A DNA stretch of 5,178 nucleotides from an uncultured Gemmatimonadota bacterium (GCA_946479015.1 CAMLEQ010000299.1:1-5178); one strand, 5' to 3'; numbered from the stretch's first letter, positions 1 through 5,178 are shown. Translations and numbers: made by a program. Notes: generated from the sequence alone by a model not told the origin.

Positions 1-377
1 GCGACGCGCACGGTGAACGACGCCACCGTCTCGGCGATCGCCGGGACGGTGGCGTTCGTCGGGGTGACGTCGAGCGGCCTGGCCGGCGTGGCCGGCTGCC
101 TCGCGGATGCTGGCCGGTTGCCGTTGCTCACGCACGCGTCGATCTCGCGGAAGATCCCCGGGGTGGCTCCGAGCTCGCGCAGGTCGCTCCGGTCACGCTC
201 CGAGGGGACGAACGCGAGGCAGCTCCGCCGCACGATCGCCGCGATCTCGCTCTTGGAGTACGTGGTCCCGGTGAGAAAGCGCACCAGGTCGCTCTTCCTC
301 AGCGCGCTGTTGCCATCCTGCGCGAGAGCCGCCGCGGGGATGGGAAGCGTGAGGAGCACTGCCAGGAGGCGGCGCAT
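1..377 (-). CDS. Exported protein of unknown function, N-terminal 125 residues (3' end beyond window)
   Basis: The ATG at 377-375 opens a frame with no stop down to base 1, so only the N-terminal part is visible. Residues 1-19 form a signal peptide: Arg-Arg, a Leu-rich core (LLAVLLTLPIP), then A-L-A before Gln20, so signal peptidase I cleavage is likely and the protein is exported. Residues about 23-86 look like a small, mainly helical domain with Cys53 and Cys82 and the segments FLTGTTYSKSEIAAIVRRSC and DLRELGATPGIFREIDAC; the two Cys could pair after export (inference). A Pro/Ala/Arg-rich linker (about 88-101) follows, then a Val/Thr-rich stretch that may begin a beta-sandwich domain. The start codon shares its A with the TGA stop of the upstream gene (TGATG), with GGAG just before it, so translation is probably coupled. 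I do not recognise the family by name. The reading frame is well supported; the function is unknown. Confidence 0.75.
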   Translation of the reverse strand, partial: MRRLLAVLLTLPIPAAALAQDGNSALRKSDLVRFLTGTTYSKSEIAAIVRRSCLAFVPSERDRSDLRELGATPGIFREIDACVSNGNRPASARQPATPARPLDVTPTNATVPAIAETVASFTVRV

Positions 378-748
378 CACTCCTCGTCGTTCAGGATCGA
401 CCCCTCCAACCCTTCGTCCACGGGGCGCGTGCTCGGGCCGGCCTTGCGGCGCTCGGTGGGCGTGGGGGAGCCGATGCGCGTTCCCTGGTCGTCGCCGAAC
501 CCGCCGCGGCGCGCGCTCCCACCACGCGTGGAGGACGCACCGCGCGTGGTGGACGTGCCGCGCGTCGTGGACGTACCGCGCGTGCCGGATGTACCGCGCG
601 TGCCGGACTTGCCGCCCGATGCGGACCGGCCGGGCGACGCGGACTTGCCACCCGAGGCGGACTTACCGCGCGCACCGGATGAGCGGGACGTGGCACGACG
701 CTCGTCTCCGGCAGAGGAGCCGGAGCCCTTCTTCTTCTGTGCGGACAT
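377..748 (-). CDS. Small basic disordered protein with hexapeptide repeats (123 aa)
   Basis: No family is recognised. The start is the ATG at 748-746, preceded by AGGGG at 759-755 with 6 nt spacing. The frame stays open far upstream into the flavoprotein gene, but only this ATG has such a ribosome site. Residues 1-22 are Lys/Ser/Arg-rich (MSAQKKKGSGSS). Residues 23-82 are ten consecutive hexads of the form x-S-x-x-x-G (SSGARG, KSASGG, KSASPG, RSASGG, KSGTRG, TSGTRG, TSTTRG twice, ASSTRG, GSARRG). Residues 83-110 are polar, and the tail is acidic (ending LNDEE). There are no Cys or Trp residues, no signal peptide and no membrane segment, so it is probably intrinsically disordered and cytoplasmic. 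The basic Ser/Gly/Arg composition would suit nucleic-acid or polyanion binding, or serve as a phosphorylation-prone linker; both are inference. The stop overlaps the start of the exported-protein gene by one base. The opposite strand is also open here, but it lacks a comparable ribosome site. Confidence 0.68.
   Translation of the reverse strand: MSAQKKKGSGSSAGDERRATSRSSGARGKSASGGKSASPGRSASGGKSGTRGTSGTRGTSTTRGTSTTRGASSTRGGSARRGGFGDDQGTRIGSPTPTERRKAGPSTRPVDEGLEGSILNDEE
503..682 (-). repeat. Ten in-frame 18-bp repeats encoding x-S-x-x-x-G hexads
   Basis: Ten units of 18 bp (180 bp, no gaps) encode residues 23-82 of the small basic protein. Units nearest the centre (TSGTRG, TSTTRG, TSTTRG, about 539-592) are most alike in DNA, for example the recurring plus-strand block GTACCGCGCGTGCCGGA. 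Outer units have diverged, mostly while keeping Ser at position 2 and Gly at position 6. This pattern fits expansion by slippage followed by selection on the amino-acid pattern. It is a probable site of length variation between strains. Confidence 0.8.
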
Positions 749-837
749 GAGACACCCCTGCACTTGTCGCAGGCGACGTGCGCAAGGGGGGTGCCACGCG
801 GAGGGAGGAAGTGGCGGACTCGTGCACTCGCGGCCGG
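749..837 (-). promoter_or_regulatory. 89-nt leader between flavoprotein and repeat-protein genes, with a small hairpin
   Basis: This is the only sizeable gap within the minus-strand genes. It holds the ribosome site of the repeat-protein gene (AGGGG, 759-755). Immediately upstream of that site, 761-780 can fold with GTCGC (766-770) pairing GCGAC (773-777), plus an outer CAC/GTG pairing separated by a 2-nt bulge. No T-run follows, so it is not a standard intrinsic terminator. I could not identify a convincing -35/-10 pair. The gap allows a separate promoter for the last two genes but does not prove one. Confidence 0.3.
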
Positions 838-1911
838 TCAGAGTGCCGCGTCCACCTCCTCCACCGTCGCGCGCGCCGACCGGCCGACGCCGATCAGCGT
901 GGCGGAGGCGAACCCCGTCCATTCGCCGTACCCCACCAGCCAGAGTCGCGGCTCGCTCACGGCACGCGTTTCCACTACGGCGATCCGTCCGGAAGCATCG
1001 CGCAGCCCGAGCGGGTCGAGGTGGGCGAGCGCGGGGCGGAAGCCGGTGCACCACACGATGACATCGACGTGCTCCTCCCGTCCGTCGGGCCACACCACGC
1101 CGTCGTGCGTCATGCGGGCGAACATCGGCACCGCTTCGAGGGCGCCGCGCTCGCGCGCCTCGCGCACGGGGGGAACCATGACGATGTCGCCGAGGCCACC
1201 CGCCGGCGGCGGGGCGGGGCGTCCCTCGCGCATCGCCTGGTAGCGCGCCGTCGCCCGCTCGAAGAGCGTACGTCCGTCCACGTCGTCGGGGAGAAAGCGC
1301 GGCGGCTCGCGCGTGGCCCAGGTGACGCGCGACGTGCGCGAGAGCTCGGCCACGATCTGGGCGGCGGAGTTCCCCGCCCCCACCACGACCACGCGCCGCC
1401 CGACGAACGGCGCGGGCACGCGGTAGTCGGCCGAATGCAGCTGGAGGCCGGCGAAGTCGCCACGCCCGGGGAGGTCGGGCACCAGCGGATCGTTCCACGT
1501 TCCCGTGGCGCTGATCACGGCGCGGGCGCGCCAGAGGGCGTGGTCGGCTCGGACCGCGAGTCGCTCGCCGTCGCGCTCCACGGCGTGCACGTGGACGGGG
1601 CGCTGGACGGGGAGCGCGTAGCGCCGCTCGTAATCCGTCAGATAGGCGACCACCTCGTCGCGCGACGGGTACTCGTCGCGGCCGTCGGCGCGGAAGAGAA
1701 AGCCGGGAAGGGTGCTCCAGCGTGCCGGAGAGAAGAGGTGGAGCGAGTCCCACGTGTGCCGCCAGGCGCCGCCGGGCGCATCACCCTCGTCGAGGATCAC
1801 CCACGACCGGCTGGTGCGGCGGAGGTAGTAGCCGGCAGCGAGCCCGGCCTGCCCCCCGCCGATCACCACGACGTCGATCAGCTCGCCGCCGCGCGCGCCA
1901 CGATGCTGCAC
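838..1911 (-). CDS. ArsO-like FAD/NAD(P)H-dependent flavoprotein monooxygenase (357 aa)
   Basis: Cytoplasmic flavoprotein expected to use NAD(P)H and O2 to oxygenate a small substrate. FAD-binding Rossmann motif: [10 protein letters not shown] with G18, G20 and G23, then [18 protein letters not shown] (about 40-57). The family fingerprint FxGxxxHxxxY is present as F153, G155, H159 and Y163, preceded by the ATGT loop (135-138). The NADPH-binding motif is VGAGNSAAQ (G178, G180, S182), and a late CTGF motif (288-291) ends the core. Length and the segments [37 protein letters not shown] and [18 protein letters not shown] match, from memory, the ArsO group of flavin monooxygenases found in some arsenic islands. 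No arsR, arsB/acr3 or arsC is visible, so an arsenic role is unproven. The chosen start is the GTG at 1911, with GAGGAG at 1925-1920 and 8 nt spacing. It lies inside the methyltransferase gene and overlaps it by 34 nt. Alternatives are CTG at 1881, overlapping the TGA as CTGA, or GTG at 1869. Confidence 0.9.
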   Translation of the reverse strand: MQHRGARGGELIDVVVIGGGQAGLAAGYYLRRTSRSWVILDEGDAPGGAWRHTWDSLHLFSPARWSTLPGFLFRADGRDEYPSRDEVVAYLTDYERRYALPVQRPVHVHAVERDGERLAVRADHALWRARAVISATGTWNDPLVPDLPGRGDFAGLQLHSADYRVPAPFVGRRVVVVGAGNSAAQIVAELSRTSRVTWATREPPRFLPDDVDGRTLFERATARYQAMREGRPAPPPAGGLGDIVMVPPVREARERGALEAVPMFARMTHDGVVWPDGREEHVDVIVWCTGFRPALAHLDPLGLRDASGRIAVVETRAVSEPRLWLVGYGEWTGFASATLIGVGRSARATVEEVDAAL

Positions 1912-2642
1912 ATGCCGCTCTCCTCGCTCTGGTGCTCGATGCCGAACCCCGCATCCGCGAGCGCACCCGCGGTCCACGCGGGAGCGAGCCGCAGCTTGCG
2001 GTAGGCGCTCTTGCGGAGCTCCCACCCGCGCTCCGTGCGCTCGTGCAGCAGGTCGTGCACGATCACGTGATCGGGCTCGTACTCGAGCACGCAGGTCATG
2101 ATCGCGTCGTCGGTGGCCCGCACGGGGATGAAGCGATCGAGCCCCGCGAGCGGCCGCGTGTAGTCGCGGAAGGTGAGCACGAACAGCCCGCGCGGCGCGA
2201 GCGATGCGCGTACGCTCCTGAAAAGTCGCCGCACCTCGCCGCGAGCGGCGAGGTGCGTGAGCGTGTCCCCCATGCAGACGGCCACATCGTAGCCGCCGGC
2301 TTCGCGCGCCGCCGCCACCGCCGGCACATCGAGCACATCCAGCATGTCCGCGTGCACCACCTCGATGGGCAGCGCTCCGCGCCGCGCCTCGAGCTCCGCG
2401 AGCAGGCGGCGGCTCGTGTCCACGGCGGTCACGCGATATCCCATCTCCGCGAGCGCGAGCGACTGGAACCCCGAGCCGGCACCGAGGTCGAGCGCGCGGC
2501 GGCCGGGGGCAGGACCAGGGGCGGGGACGCCAAACCGCTGGAGGAGACTCCGCTGCGCGGCGACCCGCGCCTCGAAGTCGCCGAACATCCAACTGTACCG
2601 CTCGGCGAGGAGCGCCTCGTAATGCTCGGCGACGCCGGACAT
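1878..2642 (-). CDS. Class I SAM-dependent methyltransferase (254 aa)
   Basis: Probable cytoplasmic methyltransferase transferring the S-adenosylmethionine methyl group to an unidentified small molecule. Motif I is [18 protein letters not shown] (51-68), with the Gly-rich SAM loop G54-x-G56-x-G58. The acidic residue after strand 2 is D75 (VTAVDTS), a typical ribose contact. HADMLD (97-102) supplies the adenine-side acidic residue, and [14 protein letters not shown] (118-131) matches motif II/post-[16 protein letters not shown] (148-161) is the strand-5 region. The C-terminal half ([26 protein letters not shown], then [10 protein letters not shown]) is beta-rich and probably forms the substrate cap. 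The region around CMGDTLTHL is loosely like glycine/sarcosine N-methyltransferases, but the substrate cannot be assigned. The Cys pattern expected of the arsenite methyltransferase ArsM is not evident. The ATG at 2642 lies 1 nt after the TAG of the upstream gene (TAGCATG) with no strong Shine-Dalgarno site, so coupled translation is likely. The 3' end overlaps the flavoprotein start. Confidence 0.88.
   Translation of the reverse strand: MSGVAEHYEALLAERYSWMFGDFEARVAAQRSLLQRFGVPAPGPAPGRRALDLGAGSGFQSLALAEMGYRVTAVDTSRRLLAELEARRGALPIEVVHADMLDVLDVPAVAAAREAGGYDVAVCMGDTLTHLAARGEVRRLFRSVRASLAPRGLFVLTFRDYTRPLAGLDRFIPVRATDDAIMTCVLEYEPDHVIVHDLLHERTERGWELRKSAYRKLRLAPAWTAGALADAGFGIEHQSEESGMCSIVARAAAS
1920..1925 (-). 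promoter_or_regulatory. Ribosome binding site that decides the flavoprotein start
   Basis: GAGGAG on the minus strand lies 8 nt before the GTG at 1911-1909, within the last codons of the methyltransferase. The later in-frame candidates (CTG 1881, GTG 1869) have only GC-rich sequence upstream. This favours the 357-aa form, with an 11-residue extension ([11 protein letters not shown]) before the FAD motif segment. Confidence 0.55.
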
Positions 2643-2643
2643 G

Positions 2644-2970
2644 CTAGGCGCGGGCGCCGCCCGGCGCGAGCAGGATCTGGTAGTGCTGCGAGCGATCGTC
2701 GAAGCGCGCGAGGAGCGCGCGCGCCGCATCGGGGACCACGCCGTGCTCCCAGTCCTCGCCGGCGAATGCCTTCACCCCGTCGAGGGAGTCGAAGTACATG
2801 GTGGTGATGAACTCCACCTCGCTCCCGAGATCGCGCCGGAAGAGGTGCGCGCCGTGGTAGCCGGCGATGCCGCGCCGCTCGATCCCCGGCAGGATGGTCC
2901 CGAGCAACAGCCGCTCGTACGCGTCCGCGTTCTCGCGGCTCGTCCATCCATGCCAGACCCGACTGATCAT
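2644..2970 (-). CDS. ABM-domain (antibiotic biosynthesis monooxygenase-like) small protein (108 aa)
   Basis: First gene of the minus-strand cluster. It resembles the ABM/dimeric alpha-beta barrel superfamily: an N-terminal strand MISRVWHGWTS (1-11), a helix ADAYERLLLGTILPGI (15-30), the GIAGYHGAHLFRRD strand pair (34-47), EVEFITTMYFDSLDGVKAFAG (51-71), and a closing strand DRSQHYQILL (92-101). Members act as homodimers. They include cofactor-free monooxygenases, haem-degrading enzymes and proteins with no known catalysis, so the enzyme assignment is tentative. The start at ATG 2970-2968 has AGGGGAG (2983-2977) 6 nt upstream. An earlier in-frame ATG at 2991 would place that ribosome site inside the gene, so it is less likely. 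The TAG stop is followed after 1 nt by the methyltransferase ATG, which implies co-translation. About 108 aa is a normal length for a single ABM domain. Confidence 0.8.
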   Translation of the reverse strand: MISRVWHGWTSRENADAYERLLLGTILPGIERRGIAGYHGAHLFRRDLGSEVEFITTMYFDSLDGVKAFAGEDWEHGVVPDAARALLARFDDRSQHYQILLAPGGARA

Positions 2971-3044
2971 GCGTCGCTCCCCTCGTGTCATGGGATCTTC
3001 CGATCGTCCCCCGGCGACGAGCCGCGGGACGCGATGCGGCGCGA

Positions 3045-3050
3045 ATAGTA
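3045..3050 (-). promoter_or_regulatory. Possible -10 element for the minus-strand gene cluster
   Basis: TACTAT on the minus strand (within GGATACTATTCGC) is the only AT-rich island in about 300 nt of GC-rich sequence and matches TATAAT at 4 of 6 positions. It would place transcription start roughly 65 nt before the ABM start codon. No TTGACA-like hexamer is seen 16-18 nt upstream, so this is weak. Confidence 0.25.
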
Positions 3051-3084
3051 TCCGGCGCGGCGCGATGCCGCGAGGCGGGCGGGC

Positions 3085-3156
3085 GCGGGATGCGGGACTC
3101 GGGAATCGCGGGACGCGGGACGCGGGACGCGGGACGCGGGACGCGGGGCGCGGGGC
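3085..3156 (+). repeat. G-rich heptanucleotide tandem array (left arm)
   Basis: Seven-bp units run GCGGGAT, GCGGGAC, TCGGGAA, then a 2-nt TC offset, then five identical GCGGGAC units (3108-3142) and two GCGGGGC units (3143-3156). There are ten runs of at least three G between 3087 and 3155, mostly with 4-nt spacers, which matches the textbook G-quadruplex pattern on the plus strand. The 7-bp period argues against coding. Its counterpart is the C-rich array at 3245-3316. Confidence 0.9.
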
Positions 3157-3162
3157 GCGGCA

Positions 3163-3198
3163 GCGCGGGGGGCGGCGCAGCTGCGCCGCCCCCCGCGC
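3163..3198. repeat. Perfect 36-bp loopless palindrome
   Basis: The left half 3163-3180 (GCGCGGGGGGCGGCGCAG) is the exact reverse complement of the right half 3181-3198, centred on CAGCTG. There is no spacer, so a cruciform or hairpin would have only a minimal strained loop. Pairing breaks immediately outside (A3162 against A3199). There is no T-run on either side, and it sits in front of two divergent genes, so it is not an ordinary transcription terminator. Confidence 0.95.
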
Positions 3199-3228
3199 AC
3201 CATGGTGCGGGGCGAGCGCCGCAGGCGC
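3196..3228. repeat. Second palindrome (CCATGG core) and short GC hairpin
   Basis: CGCACCATGGTGCG at 3196-3209 is a perfect 14-bp palindrome that overlaps the end of the 36-bp one. It is followed by GCGCC (3216-3220), GCA, GGCGC (3224-3228), a 5-bp stem with a 3-nt loop. Sequences on either side of CCATGG also resemble each other in inverted orientation with gaps, so the whole core may be a decayed larger inverted repeat. Confidence 0.7.
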
Positions 3229-3244
3229 CGCCGCGCGGTCCACC

Positions 3245-3316
3245 CCCGAGCCCCGAGTCCCGAGTCCCGAGTCCCGGCGCGCCCCGCGCCCCGCGCCCCG
3301 CACCCCGCGCCCCGCA
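3245..3316 (-). repeat. C-rich heptanucleotide tandem array (right arm)
   Basis: Units run CCCGAGC, three CCCGAGT (3252-3272), a 9-nt transition unit, then five CCCCGC(G/A) units (3282-3316). There are ten runs of at least three C from 3243 to 3313, so the G-rich, quadruplex-capable strand here is the minus strand. Read in reverse complement, the units (ACTCGGG, CGCGGGG) belong to the same family as the left array. However, the order of subtypes is not mirrored, so the arms are related but not a simple inverted copy. Confidence 0.88.
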
Positions 3317-3354
3317 TGTGCAACTTCCCCGCCCTCCGACGTCTCCTTCCTGAA

Positions 3355-3366
3355 CTCCACCGGAGG
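3355..3366 (+). promoter_or_regulatory. Ribosome binding site of the VIT/VWA gene, in a small potential hairpin
   Basis: GGAGG at 3362-3366 lies 5 nt before the ATG at 3372 and fixes that start. CTCC at 3355-3358 can pair with GGAG at 3362-3365 across a 3-nt ACC loop. Four base pairs are weak and may only modulate access. Confidence 0.6.
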
Positions 3367-3371
3367 CAGGG

Positions 3372-5178
3372 ATGGGACGGCTTCGGCTCATCGTACTCGG
3401 CGCGCTCGCGATCCCCGCGGCGGCGCCGGCGCAGGGGTGGGTGGTGCCGCGCCCGTGCGACCGGTGCCCGCCGTGCACCGTAGGGCGGCCGTGCCCGCCC
3501 ACGCCCTGGGCGCCCACCGTCGCGCGCACGTCGAGCGCGGTGCGCGTGGAGCTCGAGCGCGGGGTGCTGCGCTACGAGGTCGATGAATCGTACGTGAACC
3601 GCGGCGGCGGGCTCGGGGAGGCGGACTACTACTTTCCGCTGCCGCGCGGGGCGGCGTTCCAGGAGCTGAAGCTCTCGGTGAACGGCGAGCTGGTGGCGGG
3701 CGAGGTGCTCGGCGCGGACGAGGCGCGCCGGATCTACGAGGAGATCGTGCGGCGGCGGCGCGATCCCGCACTCGTCGAGTGGATGGGCTCGGGGCTGCTG
3801 CACACGCGCATCTTCCCCATCGCGCCGGGGGAGGTGAAGCGCGTGGTGGTGCGCTTTCAATCGGTGGCCGAGCGCGAGGGAGATGCGCTGCGCGTCGACT
3901 ACCGCCGGGGGAGCGCGAGCGCCGGAGATGCGGGGCCGCGCGGCAGCATCGAGGCGCGCGACGCGGAGACGTCGTTCACGCTCGCGTATCGCGCCGATGC
4001 GGGCTACGGCGAGCCGTACTCCCCCACGCACGAGCTGCGCGTGCGCGACGCGAACGGGCGGCGCACGGTGGAGGCGGTGGGGGGCTCGGGAGACGTGACC
4101 ATCCTGCTCCCGGTGCGCGGATCGCGGGAGCCGGCGATCACCGTCCTTCCGTACGCGGCGGGTGGTGACGATGGCTTCGCGCTCATCACGATCTCTCCCC
4201 CCACCGTGCTCCCCCGCTCGCTCCCGCGCGACGTCACCTTCGCGCTCGACGTGTCCGGCTCGATGAGCGGGCGCAAGATGGAGCAGGCGCGCGCCGCGGG
4301 GGAGCGCTTGCTCGAGACGCTCGGACCGGAGGACCGCTTCCGCCTCATCGACTTCTCGAGCGACGTGCGCACCTTCAGCGACCACTTCCTGTTCGCGACG
4401 CCGGAGAACCTGCGCGCGGCGCGCGGCTACCTCGACTCGCTGGAGGCCGGCGGCTCGACGAACATCGCCGGCGCGCTGCGCGAGGCACTCGCGCCACCGG
4501 AGGCGAGCGAGGCGCGCAACGGGCGCGTGGGGTTCGTGCTGTTCATCACCGACGGCGCGCCCACGGTGGGGGAGCGCGACCCCGACGCGATCGCGAAGAT
4601 GGCGGCGGAGCTGCGCGGCGAGCGGCGCGTGTTCACCTTCGGCCTCGGCACCGACGTGAACGCGACGCTGGTGGAGCGGCTCGCGCTCGACGGGCGGGGA
4701 ACGGCGAGCTTCGTTCGGCCGGAGGAGGACGTGGCGCGCGCGGTGGGAGTGGTGGCCGCGCGGCTGCGCGATCCGGTGCTCGCCGACGTGCGCGTGCGCG
4801 CCGATGGCGTGCGGCTCGACCGCATGCTCCCCGCGGAGCCCGCGGACCTGTTCGCGGGGGAGGACCTGGTGGTGCTGGCGCGCTACGCGGGAAGTGGACA
4901 CGCGCGCGTGCGCGTGGAGGGGCGCACGAGCGCGGGACCCGTGACGTGGACCGAGGACGTGGACTTCCCCGCGCGCGACCGCGAGAACGCGTTCGTGCCG
5001 CGGCTGTGGGCGACGCAGCGCATCGGCTGGTTGAGCGCGGAGAAGCGGAAGCACGGCGGCTCGCCGGAGATCGACGCGGAGATCCGCGAGCTCGGGGAGC
5101 GCTATGGCATCCCGACGGAGTTCTCGTCATATCTGGTGCGCGAGCCGGACGTGGTGGCGAACGCGCCGGCGGGAGCGC
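3372..5178 (+). CDS. Secreted VIT and VWA domain protein (602 residues visible, 3' end beyond window)
   Basis: The signal peptide (1-20) ends A-P-A before Gln21, so the product is exported. A short linker holds C29, C32, C35 and C41, the only cysteines I find in the visible protein. A VIT domain follows (about 52-170), with the typical ARRIYEEIVRRRRDPALVEW (about 118-137) and RIFPIAPGEVKRVVVRFQ (146-163). A variable beta-rich stretch leads to a von Willebrand factor A domain (about 285-460). Its metal-ion adhesion site is complete: DVSGS (D293, S295, S297), T363 in GGSTN and D394 in FITDG, so Mg2+-dependent protein binding is plausible. The C-terminal part has the conserved family segment LWATQRIGWL (about 545-554) and ERYGIPTEFSSYLV (576-589). 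The layout matches bacterial inter-alpha-trypsin-inhibitor-heavy-chain-like proteins, whose partners are mostly unknown. The ATG at 3372 has GGAGG 5 nt upstream. The frame is open to the last base, so the true C-terminus is not seen. It is divergent from the ABM cluster, and no functional link is evident. Confidence 0.92.
   Translation, partial: MGRLRLIVLGALAIPAAAPAQGWVVPRPCDRCPPCTVGRPCPPTPWAPTVARTSSAVRVELERGVLRYEVDESYVNRGGGLGEADYYFPLPRGAAFQELKLSVNGELVAGEVLGADEARRIYEEIVRRRRDPALVEWMGSGLLHTRIFPIAPGEVKRVVVRFQSVAEREGDALRVDYRRGSASAGDAGPRGSIEARDAETSFTLAYRADAGYGEPYSPTHELRVRDANGRRTVEAVGGSGDVTILLPVRGSREPAITVLPYAAGGDDGFALITISPPTVLPRSLPRDVTFALDVSGSMSGRKMEQARAAGERLLETLGPEDRFRLIDFSSDVRTFSDHFLFATPENLRAARGYLDSLEAGGSTNIAGALREALAPPEASEARNGRVGFVLFITDGAPTVGERDPDAIAKMAAELRGERRVFTFGLGTDVNATLVERLALDGRGTASFVRPEEDVARAVGVVAARLRDPVLADVRVRADGVRLDRMLPAEPADLFAGEDLVVLARYAGSGHARVRVEGRTSAGPVTWTEDVDFPARDRENAFVPRLWATQRIGWLSAEKRKHGGSPEIDAEIRELGERYGIPTEFSSYLVREPDVVANAPAGA

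Larger units (their letters stand above)
2971..3371. other. 401-nt divergent intergenic region without a credible gene
   Basis: This lies between the divergently transcribed ABM gene and the VIT/VWA gene and must hold promoters for both. In order it contains the ABM ribosome site (2977-2983), a short AT-containing island (3043-3052), a G-rich heptamer array (3085-3156), a palindromic core (3163-3228), a C-rich heptamer array (3245-3316), a more ordinary leader (3317-3354), and the VIT/VWA ribosome site (3362-3366). Frames open across it encode Gly/Arg/Pro/Ala repeats that only reflect the 7-bp periodicity, which is not a multiple of 3. They are not credible proteins. Confidence 0.75.

Noticed and set aside
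429..1061. Plus-strand frame with Val-Pro-Arg-Val-Asp hexads opposite the repeat protein
   Set aside because: Any 18-bp repeat gives hexads in every frame. This strand lacks a good ribosome site, and its frame continues into sequence antisense to the flavoprotein.
778..2004. 408-residue open frame on the plus strand opposite the flavoprotein
   Set aside because: It is antisense to a gene with intact FAD and NADPH motifs, and its His/Arg/Gly-rich translation has no recognisable motif.
838..2592. 584-residue minus-strand frame that could be read as a fusion protein
   Set aside because: Only the last 357 residues match a flavoprotein. The upstream part is the out-of-frame shadow of the methyltransferase, which has its own complete motifs in another frame.
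3163..3198. Rho-independent terminator
   Set aside because: There is no U-tract on either strand, no usable loop, and the position is upstream of both flanking genes.
3085..3316. CRISPR array
   Set aside because: The units are 7-bp head-to-tail repeats without unique spacers, and no cas genes are visible.
2867..3586. Gly/Arg/Asp-repeat open frames across the intergenic region
   Set aside because: The translation simply reflects the 7-bp repeat unit, no ribosome site is linked to it, and the frame collides with the VIT/VWA gene.
2988..5054. 688-residue open frame on the minus strand opposite the VIT/VWA gene
   Set aside because: It is antisense to a clear VIT/VWA protein, its translation is His/Arg/Ala-rich low complexity with no domain, and it crosses the repeat arrays. 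It is a by-product of high GC content.

Overview
The window is very GC-rich throughout (roughly 70% or more by eye), with strong G/C preference at third codon positions. This makes long spurious ORFs common on both strands. Two proteins carry cleavable signal peptides ending in A-x-A followed by Gln, and one of them is a VIT/VWA protein. Together these suggest a high-GC diderm soil-type bacterium. Gemmatimonadota is my best guess and a myxobacterium-like lineage the main alternative. No rRNA, tRNA or taxon-defining marker is present, so this is inference.

Layout. Positions 1-2970 hold five tightly packed genes, all on the minus strand. In transcription order they are: a 108-aa ABM-type monooxygenase-like protein (2970-2644), a 254-aa class I SAM-dependent methyltransferase (2642-1878), a 357-aa ArsO-like FAD/NAD(P)H flavoprotein monooxygenase (1911-838), a 123-aa basic, disordered protein built on a hexapeptide repeat (748-377), and an exported protein that starts at 377 and runs off the left edge. 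The first three are separated by 1 nt or overlap. The last two share one base (TGATG). An 89-nt gap separates the two groups. From 3372 to the right edge, on the plus strand, lies a secreted VIT plus von Willebrand factor A protein, also incomplete.

Between the divergent units, 2971-3371 holds no gene but an unusual DNA element. A G-rich heptamer array (about 3085-3156) and a C-rich heptamer array (about 3245-3316) flank a core with a perfect 36-bp loopless palindrome and a second 14-bp palindrome. Each array has ten runs of at least three G (or C), mostly with 4-nt spacers, so each strand has G-quadruplex potential on one side of the palindrome.

How the genes may work together. The ABM-like protein, methyltransferase and flavin monooxygenase look like a co-translated small-molecule or xenobiotic modification cassette. 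The substrate is unknown, and although the flavoprotein resembles ArsO, no other arsenic gene is visible. The repeat protein and the exported protein form a second coupled pair of unknown role. The VIT/VWA protein is a probable envelope or periplasmic protein with an intact metal-ion adhesion site. I see no complete defence system, transposase, CRISPR array or RNA gene. The most unusual signals are the intergenic heptamer/palindrome element and the hexapeptide-repeat protein pair.
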